A DNA stretch of 64,000 bases. It comes from Phytohabitans sp052068095 (GTDB taxonomy: Bacteria; Actinomycetota; Actinomycetes; Mycobacteriales; Micromonosporaceae). The stretch's first letter is position 1. Every line of letters starts with the position of its first letter. Location of the stretch: contig NZ_JBQHDG010000006.1 in the NCBI RefSeq assembly GCF_052068095.1, positions 248,001 to 312,000 of the forward strand, written 5' to 3'. Positions 19,259 to 27,518 of the stretch are shown piece after piece. The notes under the pieces are model-generated. The model was not told where the DNA came from. It did no database searches and worked only from the letters and a program-made list of their open reading frames with translations. A program made the translations under genes and the position numbers.

Positions 19259-20226
19259 TTCTTCCTCCCCCGAGCGGCGTAGACGGCGGCCAGGATGATG
19301 ACGGCCTGCACCATCTGGGTCCAGGACTGCGGCAGGTTGTGCTTGATGAGCGTCGCTTGGAGCAGCTGGATGAGCAGCGCGCCCATCACCGTGCCGAGCA
19401 CCCGCACCCGCCCGCCGGTGAGCGGGGTGCCGCCGACCACCACGGCCGTGATGGCGGACAGCTCCATGAGCAGGCCGAGCGAGGTGGGGTCGCTGGCCTG
19501 GAGCCGGGCCGTGGCGAGCACGCCGGCGATCGCCGCGAGCAGTCCACTCAGGACGTACACGGTGACGAGGATGCGCCGTACCGGGAGGCCGGAGAGCTTG
19601 GCGGCGGCCCGGTTGCCGCCGACGGCGACGAGCTGGCGGCCGAAGATGGTGCGCTTCACGACGAACGCCACGACGGCGGTGAGCGCCGCCGCGATGATCA
19701 CCACGAGCGGCAGGCCGAGGACCGAGCGGCTGCCGAGCGTGATGAGCGTGGGGTTGCGAAACTCGGTGAGCTGCGGGACGAGCACGTTGGCCAGGCCGCG
19801 GACGCCGACCAGCAACGCCAGCGTGGCGACGATCGGCTGCACCCCGGCGTAGGCGACCAGCGCTCCCCCGCCCGCGCCGACCACCGCCCCGGCCACCAGC
19901 GCGGCGACGATCGCGACCGGCGCGCCGTAGCCGAGGTAGAGCACCACCATCGCCGACGACAGCGCCATCACCGAGCCGACCGACAGGTCGATCCCCTCGG
20001 TGCCGATGACCAGCGCCATGCCCAGCGCGGTGATGACGATCGGGGCGACCTGGATGAGCTGGGTGCGGAAGTTGGCGACCTCCAGGAAGTGCGGGGTGAA
20101 CGCCACGTTGAACAGCAGCAGCGCGAGCACCGAGGCGTAGACCCCGTACCGCTGGAGCCAGGCCAGCACGCGGGTGCGGCTCCCGAGCGGCTGCGGGAGG
20201 GCCGCCGCCGCCGTCGTCTCAGCCAT
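19255..20226 (-). CDS. Sugar ABC transporter permease (YtfT type)
   Basis: 323 residues, strongly hydrophobic, with the family segment GTEGIDLSVGSVMALS near residue 80 and GGTPLTGGRVRVLG near 275. It pairs with the downstream permease to form a heterodimeric channel. The start overlaps the ATPase stop by 8 bp and the stop overlaps the next start by 4 bp, so the genes are tightly coupled. Confidence 0.9.
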   Translation of the reverse strand: MAETTAAAALPQPLGSRTRVLAWLQRYGVYASVLALLLFNVAFTPHFLEVANFRTQLIQVAPIVITALGMALVIGTEGIDLSVGSVMALSSAMVVLYLGYGAPVAIVAALVAGAVVGAGGGALVAYAGVQPIVATLALLVGVRGLANVLVPQLTEFRNPTLITLGSRSVLGLPLVVIIAAALTAVVAFVVKRTIFGRQLVAVGGNRAAAKLSGLPVRRILVTVYVLSGLLAAIAGVLATARLQASDPTSLGLLMELSAITAVVVGGTPLTGGRVRVLGTVMGALLIQLLQATLIKHNLPQSWTQMVQAVIILAAVYAARGRKK

Positions 20227-21751
20227 CGACCCCTCCCCCGTCCGCGATCGCGTTCATGATCGCCTCTTCGGTCACCTCCGCGCCGAGGAGCTCTCCGACG
20301 ACCACCCCGTCGCGCAGCACCACGACCCGGTCCGAGCCCTCGACCAGCTCCTCCAGGTCGGAGGAGATGAGCAGCACGCCGAGCCCTTCGGCCGCCAGCT
20401 CGTCGATCAGCGCCTGCACCTCGGCCTTGGCGCCGACGTCGATGCCCCGGGTCGGCTCGTCGAGCAGCAGCACCTTGGCGCCGGTGGCGAGCGAACGGGC
20501 CAGCAGCACCTTCTGCTGGTTGCCGCCGGACAGCTCGGAGACCAGCTGGTGCGGGCTGGTCGCCTTGATGCGCAGCCGCTTCATCAGCGTCGCGACCACC
20601 CGGTCGACCCGGGCCTCGGAGACGATCCCGGCCCGGGAGAGGCGGGGCAGCGCGGCGAGCGCGATGTTGTCGCGGACCGACATCGTCGGCACGATCCCCT
20701 CGGCCTTGCGGTCTTCGGGCAGCAGGCTGGCGCCGGCCCGGATGGCCGCCGCCGGCGAGCCCTTGCGCACCGGGTGGCCTGCCACGACCACCGCCCCGCC
20801 GTCGAACGGCAGCGCGCCGGCGATCGCCTTCGCGGTCTCGCTGCGCCCGGCGCCGAGCAGCCCGCCAAGGCCGACGACCTCGCCGGGGCGTACCCGGACG
20901 GAGACGTCGTGGAGCTGATGGCGCCGGGACAGCGCGCGGGCCTCGACCACCGGCTGCCCGTTCTTGGCGGCGTGCTCACCGGAGAACTCGGTCTGGCCAC
21001 GCAGCCGCACGTCGGTGGTGTCGCGGCCGAGCATGAGCGCGATCAGCTTGACCCGCTCCAGCTCGTCGAGCGGGCCGGAGTGCGCCACCCGCCCGTCCCG
21101 CAGCACGGTCACCCGGTCGCAGATCCGGTACAGCTCCTCGAGGCGGTGGCTGACGTACACCACCGCGATGCCGTCGGCGCGCAGCCGGGCGATCACCCCG
21201 AAGAGGGTGTCGACCTCGCGCGGTTCGAGGGCGGAGGTGGGCTCGTCCATGATGACCACGCGCGCGTCGACCGAGACCGCGCGGGCCAGCGCCACCATCT
21301 GCTGCGCGCCCATGCCGAGCGAGCGCAAACTGCGGCGCACGTCAAGTTTCAGTCCCAGGCTGGTCAGGACCTCGGCGGCGCGCGCGTGGAGACCGGTCAC
21401 GTCGATGACCCCGAGCCGGCCGCGCGGCTCGCGGCCGAGCAGCAGGTTGTGCGCCACGCTCATCTGCGGGACGAGGTTGACCTCCTGGTAGATGGTGGAG
21501 ATCCCGGCGCGCTGCGCTTCGAAGGGCGTGCCGAACGACACCGGCCCACCGTGCAGGCGGAGCTCCCCCCGGTCCGGCTGGTGCACTCCGGTCAGGACCT
21601 TGATGAGGGTGGACTTGCCGGCGCCGTTCTCGCCGACCAGGGCGTGCACCTCGCCCGCGCCGAGGGCGAAGGAGACGCCGTCCAGGGCGAGGACGCCGGG
21701 GAACCCTTTTGAGATTCCCCGGGCCTCGAGTACGGGAGTCGCGCCGTTCAT
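20219..21751 (-). CDS. Sugar ABC transporter ATPase with two nucleotide-binding domains (YtfR/RbsA type)
   Basis: 510 residues with two fused ABC domains. Domain 1 has Walker A GENGAGKST (40-48), Q-loop YQEVNLVPQ, a degenerate signature GMGAQQM and Walker B VVIMDEPTSAL. Domain 2 has a degenerate Walker A region GLLGAGRSE, signature LSGGNQQ and Walker B LLLDEPTRGIDVG. This asymmetry is normal for the RbsA/AraG/YtfR family. Its ATG overlaps the TGA of the binding-protein gene by one base. A paralogue lies at 24016. Confidence 0.92.
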   Translation of the reverse strand: MNGATPVLEARGISKGFPGVLALDGVSFALGAGEVHALVGENGAGKSTLIKVLTGVHQPDRGELRLHGGPVSFGTPFEAQRAGISTIYQEVNLVPQMSVAHNLLLGREPRGRLGVIDVTGLHARAAEVLTSLGLKLDVRRSLRSLGMGAQQMVALARAVSVDARVVIMDEPTSALEPREVDTLFGVIARLRADGIAVVYVSHRLEELYRICDRVTVLRDGRVAHSGPLDELERVKLIALMLGRDTTDVRLRGQTEFSGEHAAKNGQPVVEARALSRRHQLHDVSVRVRPGEVVGLGGLLGAGRSETAKAIAGALPFDGGAVVVAGHPVRKGSPAAAIRAGASLLPEDRKAEGIVPTMSVRDNIALAALPRLSRAGIVSEARVDRVVATLMKRLRIKATSPHQLVSELSGGNQQKVLLARSLATGAKVLLLDEPTRGIDVGAKAEVQALIDELAAEGLGVLLISSDLEELVEGSDRVVVLRDGVVVGELLGAEVTEEAIMNAIADGGGVDG

Positions 21752-22815
21752 CAGTACGCGTGCCCCAGGCTGTCCTTGGCGTTCGCCGTGGTGTACTCCC
21801 GGTCGCTGATGATGGTGGTGGCCGGGATGGCCTCGCCGGCGACGAACTTCTGGGCGGTCTGGAAGGCGAGCGGCCCGAAGCGCGGGTTGGACTCGATCAC
21901 CGAGTACAGCCAGCCGTCCACGATCCCCTGCACGGCCGCGCGGGTGCCGTCGATCGACACGATCTTGACCTGCCCGGCGGTCTTGCCCGCGCCCTTCAGC
22001 GCGGTCACCGCGCCGAGCGCCATCTCGTCGTTCTCCGCGTAGATCCCGCTCGTGGTCGGCCGGGACTGGATCAGCTGCTCGGTGACCTGCTGGCCCTTCT
22101 CGCGGGTGAACTCGCCGGTCTGTTCAAAAGTGATCTTGATGTTGGGCGCCTTCTCCGCGATCCGGTCCTTGAAGCCGGCGGTGCGGTCGGTGGTGACGTT
22201 GTTGCCCGGCGCGCCGAGCAGGATCGCCACCTCGCCGGTGCCGTCGAGGGCCGCGATCATCTGGTCGGCGGCCCGCTTGCCCTGCTCGTAGAAGTCCGAG
22301 CCGATGAACGTGAGGTAGTCCGTGCACGGCTTGGCGTTGATCTTCCGGTCGATGGTGATGATCGGGATCTTCTTCTCCGCCGCCTGCTTGAGCACCGGCT
22401 CCCAGCCGTCGGAGTTGAGCGGGGCGATGACCAGCAGCTTCGCGCCCTGCGCGATGAGCTGCTGCACGTCCGAGATCTGCTTGGAGAACTGGGACTGCGC
22501 GTTGGTGACCCGCAGGTTGGCCACGCCCAGCGCCTTCGCCTCATCCTTGATCGACTGGGTCTCGGCGATCCGGAACGGGTTGGCCTCCTTCTCCGACTGG
22601 GAGAAGCCGACCGTCGCCGTCTTCACGTCGAACGCCTGGCCGCCGAAGGCCTGGAGCGTGCAGGTGGGGCCGTCGGCCGCGGCGCTCTGCGCCACCTGCT
22701 GGCCCTCGCTGCCCACCGGAGCCGGTGTATCGGAGGTGTCCTCGCCCCTGGCACACGCGCCGGTCGCGAGGAGGGCGGCCATCGCGAGCGCCGCCCATCC
22801 ACGTGTTCTGGCCAT
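21751..22815 (-). CDS. Furanose-binding lipoprotein of ABC importer (YtfQ-like)
   Basis: 354 residues. The N-terminus is a lipoprotein signal with probable lipidated C21 (LLATGAC). The mature part is a periplasmic-binding-protein family 1/RbsB fold and follows YtfQ closely: TVGFSQSEKE near the start, IAPLNSDGWEPVLKQA, IPIITIDRKI, GNNVTTDRTAGF and the late ENDEMALGA. YtfQ binds galactofuranose; with GH127 and AbfB partners in the operon, arabinofuranose or arabino-oligosaccharide is an equally plausible ligand here. The ATG at 22815 follows GAAAGGAT. It is first in a six-gene operon and faces the DeoR gene across about 200 bp of operator-like repeats. Confidence 0.9.
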   Translation of the reverse strand: MARTRGWAALAMAALLATGACARGEDTSDTPAPVGSEGQQVAQSAAADGPTCTLQAFGGQAFDVKTATVGFSQSEKEANPFRIAETQSIKDEAKALGVANLRVTNAQSQFSKQISDVQQLIAQGAKLLVIAPLNSDGWEPVLKQAAEKKIPIITIDRKINAKPCTDYLTFIGSDFYEQGKRAADQMIAALDGTGEVAILLGAPGNNVTTDRTAGFKDRIAEKAPNIKITFEQTGEFTREKGQQVTEQLIQSRPTTSGIYAENDEMALGAVTALKGAGKTAGQVKIVSIDGTRAAVQGIVDGWLYSVIESNPRFGPLAFQTAQKFVAGEAIPATTIISDREYTTANAKDSLGHAY

Positions 22816-22900
22816 GGTGATCCTTTCGTGGTGGGGGGCCGACGCGCGCCATCGGTTGGACTCAATCAAGCACCCGGCGCCGAACAAAGTCAATACCAAC

Positions 22901-23004
22901 CGATCAGATTCGGTCGCGAATCCGATCGGAACCGATCGCGGGCGTGGTGTGACCGGTCGCCTCACGGACCTGAGTACGATCAGAACCGAAGTCATCCGAT
23001 CACA
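22901..23004. promoter_or_regulatory. Array of four CGATC-type sites between DeoR gene and importer operon
   Basis: Four similar sites begin at 22901 (CGATCAGATTCGG), 22923 (CGATCGGAACCG), 22977 (CGATCAGAACCG) and 22997 (CGATCACAAGG). They are in two pairs spaced 22 and 20 bp, about two helical turns. The last lies directly before the DeoR gene's GTG at 23016. They are the probable operators of the DeoR protein for both its own gene and the importer/GH127/GH2 operon. Confidence 0.7.
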
Positions 23005-23015
23005 AGGGGTGGAGC

Positions 23016-23828
23016 GTGGCGGCGGACGACTCCCGGGGACCGGTGGAGACGCGGCGGGCGATGTTCGCCGCCGAGCGGCGCCAGCGCATCCTCGAGGTGA
23101 TGCGGGCCAACGGCGCCGCCTCCCTGCGCGACCTCGCCGAGGCGGTGCAGTCCTCGGAGGTCACGGTCCGGCGCGACCTGCGCGTGCTGGAGGCGGATGG
23201 GCTGCTCAACCGGCACCACGGCGGCGCGACACTGCCCGGCGCCCTCTCCCGCGAGCCCACGTACGCGCAGAAGGCGCACGTCGCCTCCGCCGAGAAGGCC
23301 GCGATCGGCGAGCTCGCCGCGTCGCTGGTGGAGGACGGCGACGCGATCGTGATCGGCGCCGGCACCACCACCCAGGTCTTCGCCCAGCACCTGGCCCGGC
23401 ACACCGAGCTCGCCGTGGTCACCAACTCGCTGCTGGTCGCCCAGGCGCTGGCCGCCGCGCCGCGGATCGAGGTGGTGCTCACCGGCGGCACGCTGCGCGG
23501 CTCGATCCTCGCGCTGGTCGGCAGCGCGGCCGAGCGCTCGGTGGCCGGGCTGCGGGTGCGGCGGGCGTTCATCTCCGGCAACGGGCTCACCCCCGAGCGC
23601 GGCGTCTCCACCCCGAACATGCAGGTCGCCAGCATCGACCGGGCCCTGGCGGCGGCCGCCGAGGAGATCGTCGTCCTCGCCGACCACACCAAGATCGGCG
23701 TCGACACGATGGTCCAGACGGTACCCACCGACGAGATCGACCACCTGGTCACCGACGACGACGCACCCCGCGACGTGCTCGACGAGCTGGCCAACCGCGC
23801 GGTCCGCCTGCACGTCGCCCGCTTGTAA
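23016..23828 (+). CDS. DeoR-family transcriptional regulator
   Basis: 270 residues. Residues about 18-72 form the DeoR helix-turn-helix (ERRQRILEVMRANGAASLRD, then SSEVTVRRDLRVLEADGLL), and the remainder is the DeoRC sugar-phosphate sensor with IGAGTTTQVFA and the late VLADHTKIG motif. Family members are released by phosphorylated sugars. The GTG follows an AAGGGG-type ribosome binding site. It is divergent from the furanose importer operon, and the spacer carries repeated CGATC sites, so it probably represses import and the two secreted hydrolases when no furanose sugar phosphate is present. Confidence 0.92.
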   Translation: MAADDSRGPVETRRAMFAAERRQRILEVMRANGAASLRDLAEAVQSSEVTVRRDLRVLEADGLLNRHHGGATLPGALSREPTYAQKAHVASAEKAAIGELAASLVEDGDAIVIGAGTTTQVFAQHLARHTELAVVTNSLLVAQALAAAPRIEVVLTGGTLRGSILALVGSAAERSVAGLRVRRAFISGNGLTPERGVSTPNMQVASIDRALAAAAEEIVVLADHTKIGVDTMVQTVPTDEIDHLVTDDDAPRDVLDELANRAVRLHVARL

Positions 23829-23898
23829 AGGGCTCTTTACGATTCCGCTCGCATAGGGAATCATTCGGTCAGTCTTCTGCGAGGGTGCCGCCGCCCGC

Positions 23899-23993
23899 AG
23901 ACCCCACCAAGCGAAGGGAGCGCAGCGACCGGAGCGACCGGGGTCTACAGGGCGGCATCCAAGGCACCCGAGCCGCCCTCGCGGAGCGAGGGC
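23899..23993. terminator. Two hairpins between the DeoR and orphan ATPase genes
   Basis: AGACCCC (23899-23905) pairs with GGGGTCT (23940-23946), and GCCCTCG (23975-23981) pairs with CGAGGGC (23987-23993) across a 5-nt loop. The 187-bp spacer they occupy also contains short GAGCGCAGCGACCGGAGCGA-type repetition. They may end the deoR transcript or attenuate the ATPase gene. Confidence 0.5.
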
Positions 23994-24015
23994 CGGTGTC
24001 ATAGAGGGGGCACCC

Positions 24016-25515
24016 GTGGTGGACGCGATACTCGACATGGCGGGTGTGGTCCGGGACTTCCCCGGCACCCGCGCGCTCGACCACGTCTCGTTCACCCTCG
24101 GCCGCGGCGAGGTGCACGCGGTCGTCGGTGAGAACGGCGCCGGCAAGTCCACATTGGTCAAAGTGCTCGCCGGCGTCCACCAGCCCGACGCCGGGATCCT
24201 GCGCGTGGCGGGCGAACGGATCCGCTTCGCCTCGCCGCGCGACGCCGAGCGGGCGGGGATCAGCGCCCTACACCAGGACGCCAACCTGGTGCCGCAGATG
24301 AGCGTCGCCCGCAACCTCTTCCTCGGCCGCGAGCCGCGCCGCCGCGCCGGCCTCATCAACGTCGGCCGGATGCACGCGCTCGCCGCCGACATCGTCGCCG
24401 GGCTCGGACTGCGGGTGGACGTGCGCCGGCCGCTCGGCGCGTACGAACCAGGCGTCCGGCAGATGGTGGCCGTCGGCCGGGCGCTTTCCGCCGGTACCCC
24501 CGTGGTCGTCCTGGATGAACCGACGGCGGGCCTGGAGGCCGCGGAGGCCGGCCGGCTCTTCGCGGCGATCGCGGCTCTTCGGGCCGAAGGCCGCTCGGTG
24601 GTCTACGTGACCCACAAGCTGTCCGAAGTGGAGGCCGTCTGCGACCGGGTAACCGTGCTGCGCGACGGGCGGATCGTCCACACCGGACCGGTCGCCGGCC
24701 TCGACCGGCTGCGGCTGGTGTCGCTGATGCTGGGCCGCCGCGTCACCCCCGGGCCGACCGCGGTGCTCGGCGCGGCCGCGGACGAGCCGGCCGACGAGCC
24801 GATCCTCCAGGCGACCGGGCTCACCCGCCGGCACGTGCTCACCGACGTCTCCATCAACCTGCGCCCCGGCGAGGTGGTCGGGCTCAGCGGGCTGCTCGGC
24901 GCGGGCCGCACCGAGACCGCGCGGGCGATCGCCGGCGCGCTGCCGCTCGACTCGGGGCAGGTGACGGTCTCCGGAGCCCATCTACGCAGGCGTTCGATCG
25001 CCGGCGCGATCCGGGCCGGCGTGGGACTGCTGCCCGACAACCGCAAGGCCGAGGGCATCGTCGGCACGCTGTCGGTCCGCGACAACATCGCGCTCGCCGC
25101 CCTGCCCCGCCTGGCCCGCGCCGGCATCGTGTCCGAGGCGCGGCTCGACAAGGTGGTCGGCGCGCTGATGAGCCGCCTGCGCATCAAGGCGACCAGCCCG
25201 CACCAGCCGGCGTCCGAGCTGTCCGGCGGCACCCAGCAGAAGGTGCTGCTGGCCCGGTGGCTGGCCACCCATCCCCGGGTGCTCATGCTGGACGAGCCCA
25301 CCCGCGGTATCGACGTGGGCAGCAAGGCCGAGGTGCAGTCGCTCATCGACGACCTGGCGGTCGACGGCCTGGCGGTCATGCTGATCTCGTCCGACCTCGA
25401 CGAGATCGTGAGCACCTGCGACCGCGTGGTGGTGCTCCGCGACGGCGCGATCGTCAGCCAGCTCACCGGCACCGACATCACCGAGAAGAACATCATGTCC
25501 CTGCTCGCCGGCTGA
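24016..25515 (+). CDS. Orphan sugar ABC ATPase with two nucleotide-binding domains
   Basis: 499 residues, a clear paralogue of the ATPase at 20219. Domain 1 has Walker A GENGAGKST (38-46), Q-loop LHQDANLVPQ, Walker B VVVLDEPTAGL, but its signature is poor (EPGVRQMVAVGRAL). Domain 2 has GLLGAGRTE, LSGGTQQ and LMLDEPTRGIDVG. The stretch from GEVVGLSGLLGAGR to NIALAALPRLARAGIVSEAR is nearly the same in both paralogues. No permease or binding protein follows, so it may energise the permeases of the divergent operon or of a distant one. The GTG start has GAGGGGG upstream. Confidence 0.88.
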   Translation: MVDAILDMAGVVRDFPGTRALDHVSFTLGRGEVHAVVGENGAGKSTLVKVLAGVHQPDAGILRVAGERIRFASPRDAERAGISALHQDANLVPQMSVARNLFLGREPRRRAGLINVGRMHALAADIVAGLGLRVDVRRPLGAYEPGVRQMVAVGRALSAGTPVVVLDEPTAGLEAAEAGRLFAAIAALRAEGRSVVYVTHKLSEVEAVCDRVTVLRDGRIVHTGPVAGLDRLRLVSLMLGRRVTPGPTAVLGAAADEPADEPILQATGLTRRHVLTDVSINLRPGEVVGLSGLLGAGRTETARAIAGALPLDSGQVTVSGAHLRRRSIAGAIRAGVGLLPDNRKAEGIVGTLSVRDNIALAALPRLARAGIVSEARLDKVVGALMSRLRIKATSPHQPASELSGGTQQKVLLARWLATHPRVLMLDEPTRGIDVGSKAEVQSLIDDLAVDGLAVMLISSDLDEIVSTCDRVVVLRDGAIVSQLTGTDITEKNIMSLLAG

Positions 25516-25580
25516 GCGCCGACCGTCTCGACCTCCGCGCGCGTAGGCTGAGGTTCCCCACCGGACGGGAGCACCACCTC

Positions 25581-25790
25581 ATGCCCTACCTCAGCGACGT
25601 CAACCTGCGCGCGATCCTGGTCGTGCTCGTCGCCCGGTCGGGCGGATCGGTCGAGATCAGCAACGAGGAGCTCTACGACGCGATGATGCCCGACAGCGGC
25701 GAGAGCGAGCGCTTCGTGGTCACGGAGACCACCGGAGGGGTCCGGGTCTCGATCCACGGGTCCCGGCAGGGGCAGGCCCGGTCCAACTGA
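25581..25790 (+). CDS. Small hypothetical protein, 69 residues
   Basis: A 69-residue frame beginning MPYLSDVNLRAILVVLVARS and ending in a basic tail. It is not recognised. The first half is a helix-like hydrophobic segment and the second half contains two beta-like stretches (SERFVVTETTGGVRVSIHG). A GGGAG motif lies about 10 nt before the ATG and a TAGGCT -10-like box lies about 35 nt upstream, so it is probably a real gene. Confidence 0.6.
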   Translation: MPYLSDVNLRAILVVLVARSGGSVEISNEELYDAMMPDSGESERFVVTETTGGVRVSIHGSRQGQARSN

Positions 25791-26044
25791 CGCCTCCGCG
25801 CGGCGGGCGCGGGTAGGGGTAGCGACCACCAACCGGCGGCTGTCCGACGTGGCCGAGGCCGTGGTCGACGGTAGCGAGCAGATCCCGCCGGCGCCATAGG
25901 GGGTTGACCGCGACCAAACGCGAGGGTGGTCTCCCGCCGCCGCCTCGGCATTGAGCAATGTGGACAGACCTGGCCCCGCGCTGCCCGGGAAAGGCCGTGA
26001 CCAGCGGGCGACGATCTGGGCGCGAGGCGGGCCGGAGTCGAGGC

Positions 26045-27451
26045 CTAGCGGGATCGTCCGCCGGATCGGCGGGTCGCGCCGACCCGGCTGCCGGCGGAGA
26101 AGGCGGCCGCGCCGGACACCGGTGGCGCCGCGTTTCGGCCACCGCTCGAACGGCTCTGGCGGCGGGGTTTGGCCGCGGCGGGTGCGGCCTGCCGCCGGGC
26201 ACCGCCGCCGCGGGCCGGCCGGGCCTCCTCGACGCGCGCCACCCGCGGCGGATCGACGAGGGTACGGGGGCCGGGGGCGATCTGGTCGAGGAGCGGATGT
26301 CCGGGCCGCAGCCGCGTCGTCGTCGGGGCGATGCCGGCCTGGCGCGCGAGCTGGCGGACGCCGTCGACCTGGTCGTCGGTCATCAGCGTCACGACCGTGC
26401 CGGTCGCGCCGGCGCGCGCGGTGCGGCCGGAGCGGTGCAGGTACGCCTTGTACTCGGCGGGCGGGTCGGCGTGCACGACCAGCGCGACGTCGTCGACGTG
26501 GATACCCCGCGCGGCGATGTCGGTCGCCACGAGCGTGGTCGCGCTGCCCGCGGCGAACGCGGTCAGGTTGCGGCTGCGCGCGGCCTGGGCCAGGTTGCCG
26601 TGCAGCTCGATGGCCGGCACGCCGGCTTCGACGAGCTGGCGGGTCAGCGCCTTGGCCCGCCGCTTGGTGCGGGCGAACACCAGCGTGCGGCCCGGAGCGG
26701 CGGCCAGGTCGACCAGCACGGCCAGCCGGTCGTGGTGGGCGATGTGCAGCATGTGGTGCGGCACGGCCGCCGGGGATGGCGCGGCGTCGACGCTGTGTGT
26801 CACCGGGTCGGTCAGGTATCGCCGGACAAGGACGTCGACGCCGGCGTCGAGCGTCGCCGAGAAGAGCAGCCGCTGGCCACGCCTCGGGGTCGCGTCGAGC
26901 AGCCGCCGCACGGCCGGCAGGAAGCCGAGGTCGGCCATGTGGTCGGCCTCGTCGAGCACGGTGATCTCGACCGCGTCCAGGCTGGCGTGCCCGCTCTCGA
27001 CGTGGTCTTCGAGCCGGCCCGGACAGGCGATGAGCACGTCGACGCCCGACCGCAGCGCGGCGATCTGGCGGCCGGGGGCCACCCCGCCGAACACCGTCAG
27101 GGTGCGCAGGGACATGGCGGCCGCCAGCGGCGCGATCGACGCCTCGATCTGGGCGGCGAGCTCGCGGGTGGGCGCGAGGACCAGGGCCCGCGGCCGGCCT
27201 GGACGGCGCGGCGCGGAGGCCGCCGCCAGCCGGGCGAGCAGCGGCAGCGCGAACGCGTAGGTCTTGCCGGAGCCGGTGCGGCCGCGGCCGAGGACGTCGC
27301 GCCCGGCGAGGGCGTCGGGCAGCGTCGCCGACTGGATCGGGAACGGCGCGGTGACGCCACCCGCCGCAAGCGCCTCGACGAGGCGGGCGGGCACGCCGAG
27401 CTGGGCGAACGTGGTGGAGGGTGCGGTGGAACGAGGGCGGCGGACCGCCAT
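26045..27451 (-). CDS. DEAD-box ATP-dependent RNA helicase
   Basis: 468 residues with the full DEAD-box set: Q motif FAQLGV...PFPIQ (15-40), motif I GRGRTGSGKT (55-64), Ia APTREL (93-98), II DEAD (167-170), III SAT (198-200), and VI HRSGRTARAG in domain 2. The C-terminal 55 residues are rich in Arg, Gly, Ala and Pro, an RNA-binding tail typical of RhlE/CsdA-like helicases. It remodels RNA, possibly in ribosome assembly or cold adaptation. It stands alone on the minus strand. Confidence 0.93.
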   Translation of the reverse strand: MAVRRPRSTAPSTTFAQLGVPARLVEALAAGGVTAPFPIQSATLPDALAGRDVLGRGRTGSGKTYAFALPLLARLAAASAPRRPGRPRALVLAPTRELAAQIEASIAPLAAAMSLRTLTVFGGVAPGRQIAALRSGVDVLIACPGRLEDHVESGHASLDAVEITVLDEADHMADLGFLPAVRRLLDATPRRGQRLLFSATLDAGVDVLVRRYLTDPVTHSVDAAPSPAAVPHHMLHIAHHDRLAVLVDLAAAPGRTLVFARTKRRAKALTRQLVEAGVPAIELHGNLAQAARSRNLTAFAAGSATTLVATDIAARGIHVDDVALVVHADPPAEYKAYLHRSGRTARAGATGTVVTLMTDDQVDGVRQLARQAGIAPTTTRLRPGHPLLDQIAPGPRTLVDPPRVARVEEARPARGGGARRQAAPAAAKPRRQSRSSGGRNAAPPVSGAAAFSAGSRVGATRRSGGRSR

Positions 27452-27518
27452 ATGGTCTCCGAACGTTGGGAAGTGAACGGCCCGGCGTGGGGCCCTGGTG
27501 GCCGCTTCGGCCCCAAGA

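Noticed and set aside
25791..26044. Possible extra gene or repeat copy between the 69-residue protein and the helicase
   Set aside because: No frame has a start signal or recognisable protein, and I could not align it convincingly to the dispersed repeat family.
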